Both the position numbers and the translations under genes were made by a program. The notes beneath the pieces are model-generated. The model did not search any database, was not told the origin of the DNA, and worked only from the letters and a program-made list of their open reading frames with translations. A DNA stretch of 64,000 nt from positions 188,325 through 252,324 of the forward strand of contig NZ_LMLR01000001.1 in NCBI RefSeq assembly GCF_001422645.1. The letters are read 5' to 3'. Positions 58,429-64,000 of the stretch are shown here, one piece after another; positions within the stretch are counted from its first letter, which is position 1, and each line of letters begins with the position of its first letter. This DNA is from Arthrobacter sp. Leaf69 (GTDB lineage: Bacteria > Actinomycetota > Actinomycetes > Actinomycetales > Micrococcaceae).

Positions 58429-59214
58429 GTGAACCGAGCATCCTTGGATAAGCGTCCGGACGAAGTAGCCACGATGTTTGACGACGTCGCCCCTAAATAC
58501 GACGTCGTCAACGATGTCCTGTCGATGGGGCAGACGCGGCGTTGGCGCAAGGTTGTGGTCGAAGCCATGGATGTGAAGGCGGGCCAGCGGGTCCTTGACC
58601 TCGCCGCCGGCACGGGCACTTCCAGCGAACCGTATGCCGACGCCGGCATCGACGTGATCGCCTGCGACTTCTCGCTTGGCATGCTCAAGGTCGGCAAGCG
58701 GCGCCGCCCCGACATCGACTTCATCGCCGGTGACGCCACCCGCCTGCCGTTCGCGGACAACACCTTTGATGCCAGCACCATCTCCTTCGGCCTGCGCAAC
58801 GTCAACGAGCCGAAGAAGGCCCTCGCCGAGATGCTGCGGGTCACCAAGCCCGGCGGCAAGCTGGTCATCGCCGAGTTCTCCCAGCCCGTGGTGCCGCTGT
58901 GGCGCACCATGTACACCGAATACCTCATGCGCGCGCTGCCCGCGATCGCCGTCAAGGTCTCCTCCAACCCGGATGCCTACGTGTACCTCGCCGAGTCCAT
59001 CCGCGCCTGGCCGGACCAGGACCACCTCGCGGCCTGGCTCCAGGAAGCCGGCTGGGACAACGTCACCTACCGCAACCTCAGCGGCGGCATCGTCGCCGTG
59101 CACCGCGCCGTCAAGCCCGGCGCTGAGTCCGACCCTGCCGCGGGTGCGAAGGCACTTGCAGCCCACACCGGACCGGTGGCGAGGCTGCGCCGCAACACCC
59201 GGCCCGCCCGTTAG
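58429..59214 (+). CDS. menG: Demethylmenaquinone methyltransferase
   Basis: A 261-aa UbiE/COQ5-type SAM methyltransferase for the last ring methylation of menaquinone. [19 protein letters not shown] near the start and the SAM motif [12 protein letters not shown] (about 55-66) are characteristic, as is [21 protein letters not shown]. It has a ~25-residue basic tail beyond the usual end. GTG start, probably leaderless. First of menG-menJ-polyprenyl synthase. Confidence 0.95.
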   Translation: MNRASLDKRPDEVATMFDDVAPKYDVVNDVLSMGQTRRWRKVVVEAMDVKAGQRVLDLAAGTGTSSEPYADAGIDVIACDFSLGMLKVGKRRRPDIDFIAGDATRLPFADNTFDASTISFGLRNVNEPKKALAEMLRVTKPGGKLVIAEFSQPVVPLWRTMYTEYLMRALPAIAVKVSSNPDAYVYLAESIRAWPDQDHLAAWLQEAGWDNVTYRNLSGGIVAVHRAVKPGAESDPAAGAKALAAHTGPVARLRRNTRPAR

Positions 59215-59226
59215 TCCATCGCCGCC

Positions 59227-60621
59227 GTGAAAGTACTGATTGTCGGGGCCGGTCCGGCCGGGTCCACTGCCGCCTACTACCTGGCCAACGCAGGCATCGA
59301 CGTCACGGTGCTGGAAAAGACCAGTTTCCCGCGCGAAAAGGTCTGCGGCGACGGGCTCACCCCCCGCGCCGTCCGGGAGATCCAGAAACTTGGACTGCCC
59401 CACCCCGAAACGGAGGGCTGGCGCCGCAACAAGGGCCTGCGCCTGCTGGCCGGCGGACGCAGCATCGAGCTGCCCTGGCCCGAGGTCTCCGACTTCCCGC
59501 AGTACGGACTGATCCGGACCCGGCTCGGGTTCGATGAGGAGCTGGCCCGGCACGCCCGGTCCGCGGGCGCCGTCGTGCTGGAACGGCACAGCGTCACCGA
59601 GGCGCTGCACTCCGAAGATGGCCGGGTGACGGGCGTCCGCGCCGCCCTGCTGGACGAGTCCGGCCGCAAGACCGGCGAAACTCGGGACTTCACCGCCGAC
59701 GTCGTGCTCGCCGCGGACGGAAACTCGACCCGCACCGCCGTCTCGCTGGGGATCCGGAAGCGCGATGACCGGCCGCTGGGCGTCGCCGTCCGCACCTACT
59801 TCACGTCGCCGCGGCACGACGACGACTGGATGGAAGGCTGGCTGGAGCTTCCCGGCCGCGACGGCAAGCTGCTGCCCGGCTACGGCTGGGTGTTCGGCGT
59901 CGGCGACGGCACCTCCAATGTGGGCCTCGGCATCCTGAACTCGTCCAAGGAATTCGGCAAGCTGGACTACAAGCAGGTCCTGCGCGAATGGACCGCTGGC
60001 ATGCCCTCCGAGTGGGGCTTCACCCCGGAGAACCAGGTCGGCGAGATCCGCGGCGCCGCGCTGCCCATGGGCTTCAACCGCACGCCGCACTACTCGCCGG
60101 GCCTGCTGCTGCTCGGTGACGCCGGCGGCATGGTCTCCCCGTTCAACGGCGAAGGCATCTCCTATGCCATGGAGTCCGCACGTTTCGCTGCCGAATTCAT
60201 CATCGACGGCGCCGCACGCTCGGCGTCCGCCGGCTGGGCCAAGGCCGACGCCGATGCGCACCTCTCCCGGTACGCGGACTACGTGCGGGACCAGTGGGGT
60301 TCGCACTTCACCCTGGGCCGCGCGTTTGCCGCCCTGATCGGCAAGCCGGCCGTGATGAAACTGGCTCTCCGGACGGGCATGCCCATCCCTGTACTCATGC
60401 GGTTCGTGGTGCGGTTGCTGGCCAACCTGACCGACCCCGCGGCCAAGGGCTTCGAGGACCGTGTCATCCGGGTGCTGGAATCGTTGGTCCCGGCGACGTC
60501 CAACCAGGCCCTGCCCAACGCGGCCCCGTCCAACCAGGCTCCGTCCAACCGGGCTGCGTCCGACGCGGACGCGTCTTCGCACTCCGGCGCCAACTCCGCG
60601 GTTTCCGCAACAAAAAGTTAG
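59227..60621 (+). CDS. menJ: Geranylgeranyl-reductase-family FAD enzyme, probable menaquinone reductase MenJ
   Basis: A 464-aa flavoprotein. VLIVGAGPAGSTAAYYLAN at the start, PREKVCGDGLTPRAV (about 35) and LLLLGDAGGMVSPFNGEGISYAME (about 295) mark the GGR family. In mycobacteria MenJ saturates one isoprene unit of menaquinone; position between menG and the prenyl synthase supports that role. The C-terminal ~35 residues are Asn/Pro/Ala/Ser repeats (NQALPNAAPSNQAPSNRAA). GTG start. Confidence 0.88.
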   Translation: MKVLIVGAGPAGSTAAYYLANAGIDVTVLEKTSFPREKVCGDGLTPRAVREIQKLGLPHPETEGWRRNKGLRLLAGGRSIELPWPEVSDFPQYGLIRTRLGFDEELARHARSAGAVVLERHSVTEALHSEDGRVTGVRAALLDESGRKTGETRDFTADVVLAADGNSTRTAVSLGIRKRDDRPLGVAVRTYFTSPRHDDDWMEGWLELPGRDGKLLPGYGWVFGVGDGTSNVGLGILNSSKEFGKLDYKQVLREWTAGMPSEWGFTPENQVGEIRGAALPMGFNRTPHYSPGLLLLGDAGGMVSPFNGEGISYAMESARFAAEFIIDGAARSASAGWAKADADAHLSRYADYVRDQWGSHFTLGRAFAALIGKPAVMKLALRTGMPIPVLMRFVVRLLANLTDPAAKGFEDRVIRVLESLVPATSNQALPNAAPSNQAPSNRAASDADASSHSGANSAVSATKS

Positions 60622-60630
60622 GGTTAACCC

Positions 60631-61731
60631 GTGACCAACTCCGCAGACCAAAGCTGGACGCACGCCGGACACGGCCTGCCGAGCTCTGAACCCGACCTGA
60701 ACACCACCGCCATCGCCACCGGCCTGCAGCTGCCGGCGGGCTTTGCGGCGATCGCGGGGGACCCCGAACTGGGGCCCGCGATCACCACCAACCTGGCCCG
60801 CGTGGAGAAGAAGCTGCGCGAAGCCATTGCCAACTCGGACCCGCTGGCTGACGCGACGTCGCGCCACCTAGTGGAAGCCGGCGGCAAGCGCATCCGGCCG
60901 CTGCTGACCCTGCTCTGCGCCCACCTGGGCGACGCCTCGCTGCCCGCCGTGGTGCAGGCCGCCGTCGTCGTCGAGCTGACCCATCTGGCGACGCTCTATC
61001 ACGACGACGTAATGGACTCCGCGCCGTTCCGCCGGGGCGCCCCCACGGCGCACGAGGTCTGGGGGAACTCCGTCGCCGTCCTGACCGGTGACCTGATCTT
61101 TGCCCGGGCCTCCATCCTGGTTTCCGAACTCGGTTCGCGTGCGCTCGGCATTCAGGCCCGCACCTTTGAGCGGCTGTGCCTGGGCCAGTTGCACGAAACC
61201 GTGGGGCCGCGCCCGGATGAGGACCCGGTGGAGCACTACCTGTCCGTCATCGCGGACAAGACCGGATCGCTCGTGGCGGCGTCCGGGCAGCTCGGCGCGA
61301 TCTTCTCCGGTGCCGACGAAGCCTACGAGCCGATGCTGGTCGAGTACGGCGAAAAGGTGGGCGTCGCCTTCCAGCTTGCCGACGACGTCATCGACGTCAC
61401 CGGTGTGAAGGTCAAGTCCGGCAAGTCCCCGGGCACCGACCTGCGCGAGGGCGTGCCGACGCTGCCCGTGTTGCTGCTGCGCAAGAGGGCCGACGACGGC
61501 GACGCGTCCGCCGTCGAACTCCTGAAACTGATCGACGGCGACCTCAGCTCCGACGAGGCCCTTGCTGCCGCCGTTGCCGGTCTCCGCGAGCACCCCGTGA
61601 CGGCGGAATCCTGGGTGGTGGCACGTGCCTGGGCCAATGAGGCGATTGCCGCGCTCGCGCCGCTGCCCGAGGGCGTGGTGAAGGACTCGCTGACCAACTT
61701 CGCGCTGGCCGTGGTGGACCGCGCCAGCTGA
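60631..61731 (+). CDS. Long-chain polyprenyl diphosphate synthase (menaquinone side chain)
   Basis: A 366-aa trans-prenyltransferase. The first Asp-rich motif is DDVMD (125-129) and the second DDVID (251-255); GGKRIRP (about 84) binds the diphosphate. Bulky residues before the first motif (TLYH) fit products longer than farnesyl. With menG and menJ, it likely makes the C40-C45 side chain. GTG at 60631 lies 9 nt after menJ's stop, with an AGGGTT-like site. Confidence 0.92.
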   Translation: MTNSADQSWTHAGHGLPSSEPDLNTTAIATGLQLPAGFAAIAGDPELGPAITTNLARVEKKLREAIANSDPLADATSRHLVEAGGKRIRPLLTLLCAHLGDASLPAVVQAAVVVELTHLATLYHDDVMDSAPFRRGAPTAHEVWGNSVAVLTGDLIFARASILVSELGSRALGIQARTFERLCLGQLHETVGPRPDEDPVEHYLSVIADKTGSLVAASGQLGAIFSGADEAYEPMLVEYGEKVGVAFQLADDVIDVTGVKVKSGKSPGTDLREGVPTLPVLLLRKRADDGDASAVELLKLIDGDLSSDEALAAAVAGLREHPVTAESWVVARAWANEAIAALAPLPEGVVKDSLTNFALAVVDRAS

Positions 61732-61778
61732 GCTTGGCGTGCACCCGCCGGGTGACTTTCCGCGGGTGTTCCGGTTTA

Positions 61779-61849
61779 AACGGAATGGCCCCGGTTCCTC
61801 ACAACGTTTCGAGTCATCCGTTGTGCGGAACCGGGGCCATTTCTCCGTT
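61779..61849 (+). terminator. Long hairpin after the menaquinone operon
   Basis: Arms of 28 and 31 nt (61779-61806 and 61819-61849) pair almost fully with one small bulge and one mismatch; the core is ATGGCCCCGGTTCC with GGAACCGGGGCCAT. It lies 47 nt after the prenyl synthase stop. Confidence 0.7.
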
Positions 61850-61992
61850 CGCATCAGGTCCACCGGAGGCATTTGATGAACCCATGAATGAGCATATGAC
61901 AGAAATGTCACGCTGTCTAGGGTGTTTGTAAATTCACTGTCACAGTTCTTTGGGTCTGTGTGGGCTGTCTGCTGCTTGCTTGCCGGTGGCTT

Positions 61993-62079
61993 CGGCCGAG
62001 CGGGGGCACTTTGCGGCCCCCATTGCGGGATGCCGGGCTGGGTTGCGGCGTGTCCGCGTCGAAGTGCCCCCTGGCCGCG
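61993..62079 (-). repeat. ~87-bp inverted-repeat element, copy 4
   Basis: On the minus strand it reads GGCCAGGGGGCACTTCGAC, CGGACACGCCG, and ends GCAAAGTGCCCCCGC. It is in the 416-nt gap between the prenyl synthase and the DUF559 gene, in the same orientation as copy 3 on the other side of that gene. The rest of the gap holds the hairpin 61779-61849 and no gene. Confidence 0.7.
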
Positions 62080-62146
62080 GCAGGAGTTGTCCACATGGCA
62101 CAGTCTGCGTCGGCAATACCGGCCGTTGCTGGGGCACATTGGCGGA

Positions 62147-62983
62147 ATGAACATCGCCACTTTCCTGGGCTCGCGGGGCGGACCGGCCAGCACGGCCGAC
62201 CTCGGGCGGGCCGGATTCACCCGGTATCGGATTGGCCTGGCCGTGGCGGACGGCACCATCGTGAGGATCCGCCGCGGACACTATGCGTTGCCCCGGGAAG
62301 CCTCGGTCCTGCGGGCCGCCCGCGAGGCTGGAGGGCTATTGACCTGTGTCTCCGCTGCGCCGAGCCACGGCTTGTGGACGCTGGTCCCGGCCTCGAAGTT
62401 GCACCTCTGCGTCGGGCACCGGCCGGCTCCGTCCGGCTCGGTCGCACATGGCCAGTGCCGGCATCCACGGCACCCGTGGCTCCCTCTGGCCGGGCTGGCC
62501 GACACCCTGATCCACGCGCTGCGCTGCCTGCCGGAACTGGAGGCGCTCGTCATGGTCCAGTGTGCTGTGGGCCGCGGCGACATCAGCTTGGCCTTCCTCC
62601 GCGGCAAACTCCCGGGCAACCGCAACGCCCGGGCCAGGTCGGTGCTGGACCTGGTCATTCCCCGGGCCGACTCGCTGCTGGAGGTTCTCGCCAACACCGT
62701 CTTCCTCCGGGCGGGGCTGCACGTGCGCAGGCATGTCCAGATCCCCGGGGTGGGGGAGGTGGACTTCCTTGTTGAGGACTGCCTCATCGTGGAGACCGAT
62801 GGTGAATCGCATCTGGAGCCGCGGCAGGCCAAGAAGGACCGGGGGCGGAACAACGCGAGCATGGTCGGAGGCTATTTGGTGCTCAGATTCGGCTATGACC
62901 TGGTCGTCTACCACCCCGAGCAGATGCTCGCACAGGTCCTCGCGGTGCTGGAGCAGCGCCGTCGGGGTGCGTTCAATCCCTGA
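62147..62983 (+). CDS. AbiEi-like / DUF559 nuclease-fold protein (copy 2)
   Basis: A 278-aa protein with the same plan as 53120-54073: an N-terminal winged-HTH (ADLGRAGFTRYRIGLAVADGTIVRIRRGHYAL, quoted in part) and a C-terminal DUF559-like domain with VDFLVEDCLIVETDGESH and KKDRGRNN, giving the D-x(n)-E-x-D-G-x-x-H pattern of Vsr/PD-(D/E)XK-like folds. ATG 62147 was chosen because the open frame upstream is only the repeat element. Flanked by repeat copies 4 and 3 in direct orientation. No partner toxin is adjacent. Function unknown. Confidence 0.72.
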   Translation: MNIATFLGSRGGPASTADLGRAGFTRYRIGLAVADGTIVRIRRGHYALPREASVLRAAREAGGLLTCVSAAPSHGLWTLVPASKLHLCVGHRPAPSGSVAHGQCRHPRHPWLPLAGLADTLIHALRCLPELEALVMVQCAVGRGDISLAFLRGKLPGNRNARARSVLDLVIPRADSLLEVLANTVFLRAGLHVRRHVQIPGVGEVDFLVEDCLIVETDGESHLEPRQAKKDRGRNNASMVGGYLVLRFGYDLVVYHPEQMLAQVLAVLEQRRRGAFNP

Positions 62984-62998
62984 AGCGCGGGCCGCATA

Positions 62999-63084
62999 GG
63001 CGGTCCGGGGCTACTTTGAAGCCTTAGCCGGTGATTCCCGGGCCGGGCGGCGGCGTGTCCGTGTCAATGTGCCCCCGGACCGCC
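62999..63084 (-). repeat. ~87-bp inverted-repeat element, copy 3
   Basis: On the minus strand it reads GGCGGTCCGGGGGCACATTG, then ACACGGACACGCCGCCG, and ends TTCAAAGTAGCCCCGGACCGCC. It lies 16 nt after the DUF559 gene's stop. Confidence 0.7.
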
Positions 63085-63124
63085 GATGGCCGAGCCCGCG
63101 GGAAGCGGAACCTGCCCCTAGCCC

Positions 63125-63553
63125 CTAGTCCTCGTCGTCGTCGTTGAACGCCCACTCGAACATGTCGAAGACGAACTCGGAGAAGGTCCCCTCTTCGCTC
63201 TTCCACTGGCCGCGGGCGTTGTTGCGGCGGTACACAATCGGGTCCGGAACGCTGAGGTCGCCGACCCGGAAGCCCCACGTGAACTGTTCTTCCTCGTCCT
63301 CGAGGAACATGAGGAAGCCTTCGTCATCAACTTCGAGCTCTTCGGGGTCCCAGAAGTAGTGGTACGCCTCCATGATGTCCTCGCATCCGCCCACCGCGAG
63401 GTAGAACTCCCGCAATACCAGCGGCACCTGGAACTGGTGCTCGGCGAGGGCCGCATCCAGCTCGTCAGCCGGGAGGCCATCCTCTTCCTGCCATTCGTCT
63501 TCGAGATACTTCGGAACAAGCGCGCGGAACTTCTCGAGGAACATGTCAGTCAT
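63125..63553 (-). CDS. SUKH/SMI1-KNR4-like protein
   Basis: A 142-aa very acidic cytosolic protein. FYLAVGGCEDIMEAYHYFWDPEELEVDD and FLMFLEDEEEQFTWGFRV (quoted in part) match the SMI1/KNR4 (SUKH) pattern of a conserved Gly/Trp core with paired acidic loops. In bacteria such proteins often act as immunity proteins to polymorphic toxins, or as general binding proteins. No toxin gene is adjacent, so it may be an orphan. Start at 63553 (MTDMFLEKF). Confidence 0.62.
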   Translation of the reverse strand: MTDMFLEKFRALVPKYLEDEWQEEDGLPADELDAALAEHQFQVPLVLREFYLAVGGCEDIMEAYHYFWDPEELEVDDEGFLMFLEDEEEQFTWGFRVGDLSVPDPIVYRRNNARGQWKSEEGTFSEFVFDMFEWAFNDDDED

Positions 63554-63567
63554 GGTTCTTATCCTAG

Positions 63568-64000
63568 CTAATCCTTAGCCCCGCCATCCCCAGTATCCAG
63601 GCCAAGCCGGTGCCAGCCGCGGACGGCCAGCGGAACGTACCATTTGCGCCGCCAGGCCGTGACCCGGAAGGCGAAAACGATGGCAGCCACGGCGCCCGCG
63701 GTGACCGCATTGAAGGTGCCGGTGACGGACAGCGCCACGGTCAGGGCAGCCCCGGCGAACGCCGGCAGGGCGTAGAGATCCTTGGGGTCGAACAGCTGCG
63801 GCACCTCATTGGCAGTGATGTCGCGCAGCAGGCCGCCGCCCACCGCCGTCGTGACCCCGAGGAGCACCGCCGCAATGGGGTTCATGCCGGCCTCGAGCGC
63901 CTTGAGGGACCCGGTGATGCAGAACAGGGCCAGTCCGCCGGCGTCGAAGAGCACCAGCAGCGAGGTGAAGCGCTGGACGCTGGAGAACAGGAAATACACC
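63568..64000 (-). CDS. TRIC/UPF0126-family membrane channel, 5' cut by window edge
   Basis: At least 143 aa of a membrane protein. FDAGGLALFCITGSLKALEAGMNPIAAVLLGVTTAVGGGLLRDI (quoted in part) is the UPF0126/TRIC repeat, with its GGG(L/I)RD motif. Homologues include trimeric cation channels and the E. coli glycine transporter YicG. The frame is open to base 64000, so the true start may be outside the window. It ends 14 nt from the SUKH-like gene on the same strand. Confidence 0.8.
   Translation of the reverse strand, partial: VYFLFSSVQRFTSLLVLFDAGGLALFCITGSLKALEAGMNPIAAVLLGVTTAVGGGLLRDITANEVPQLFDPKDLYALPAFAGAALTVALSVTGTFNAVTAGAVAAIVFAFRVTAWRRKWYVPLAVRGWHRLGLDTGDGGAKD

Noticed and set aside
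61922..62146. N-terminal extension of the second DUF559 protein
   Set aside because: It only translates repeat copy 4; start at 62147 aligns with the related protein.

Overview
The window reads as a chromosomal segment of a high-GC actinobacterium, most likely a member of the Micrococcaceae (Arthrobacter/Pseudarthrobacter type). The signs are strong G/C bias at third codon positions, frequent GTG starts, many probably leaderless genes with a TANNNT box 6-7 nt before the start codon, an actinobacterial phenylacetate regulon controlled by a TetR-type PaaR, and a menaquinone pathway that includes a MenJ-type reductase. No rRNA, tRNA, CRISPR array or complete insertion sequence was seen.

Layout. 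1-6.9 kb: the end of a secreted trypsin-like LPXTG protein, flavohaemoprotein hmp, a DUF4397 secreted protein, a hotdog thioesterase diverging from paaZ, and a small VOC protein. 7.1-11.7 kb: an Asp23/Gls24 envelope-stress locus in which an ECF sigma factor, an anti-sigma-like protein fused to an Asp23 domain and a further Asp23 protein diverge from an operon of two Asp23 proteins, a DUF2273 protein and two AmaP-like membrane anchors. 11.8-14.4 kb: paaR and paaI-paaK. 14.6-18.9 kb: pta and ackA (acetate/acetyl-P node) and a GNAT acetyltransferase. 19-22 kb: an M50-type membrane peptidase with a PqqD-like N-terminus, paired with a repetitive acidic protein. 22.3-25.7 kb: oligopeptidase B and an LCP protein. 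25.8-30.8 kb: paaABCDE and a paaG-like gene. 30.8-35.3 kb: an Lrp regulator and a branched-chain 2-oxoacid dehydrogenase operon. 35.4-48.8 kb: metabolic and regulatory genes (MBL hydrolase, ParA-like ATPase, GAF-ANTAR protein, MFS, FMO/TetR pair, aminotransferase, PAP2, GH32, menC, phoX). 49-52.6 kb: argS-menD. 53-54 kb and 62-63 kb: two related AbiEi/DUF559 proteins. 54.2-56.7 kb: a polar amino-acid ABC transporter. 56.9-61.7 kb: menF diverging from menG-menJ-polyprenyl synthase. The window ends in a SUKH-like protein and a TRIC-type channel.

How parts work together. Phenylacetate is activated by PaaK, epoxidised by PaaABCE, isomerised by PaaG and ring-opened/oxidised by PaaZ, with PaaI as a rescue thioesterase. 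Three matching palindromes (4175-4198, 14386-14409, 25803-25826) overlap or precede the promoters of all three paa transcription units and are probably PaaR operators. Acetyl-CoA can feed pta-ackA. menC, menD, menF, menG, menJ and a polyprenyl diphosphate synthase supply menaquinone; menA, menB and menE are not in the window.

Most unusual features: (i) the sigma/anti-sigma/Asp23 locus; (ii) a family of four ~87-bp inverted-repeat elements, arranged as two direct-orientation pairs that bracket the Asp23 locus and one DUF559 gene; (iii) the M50/PqqD-like protease with its repeat-protein partner; (iv) paired long hairpins with compensatory changes; (v) a 32-bp tandem array before argS. All functions are inferred from sequence motifs and recalled family features, not from database searches.
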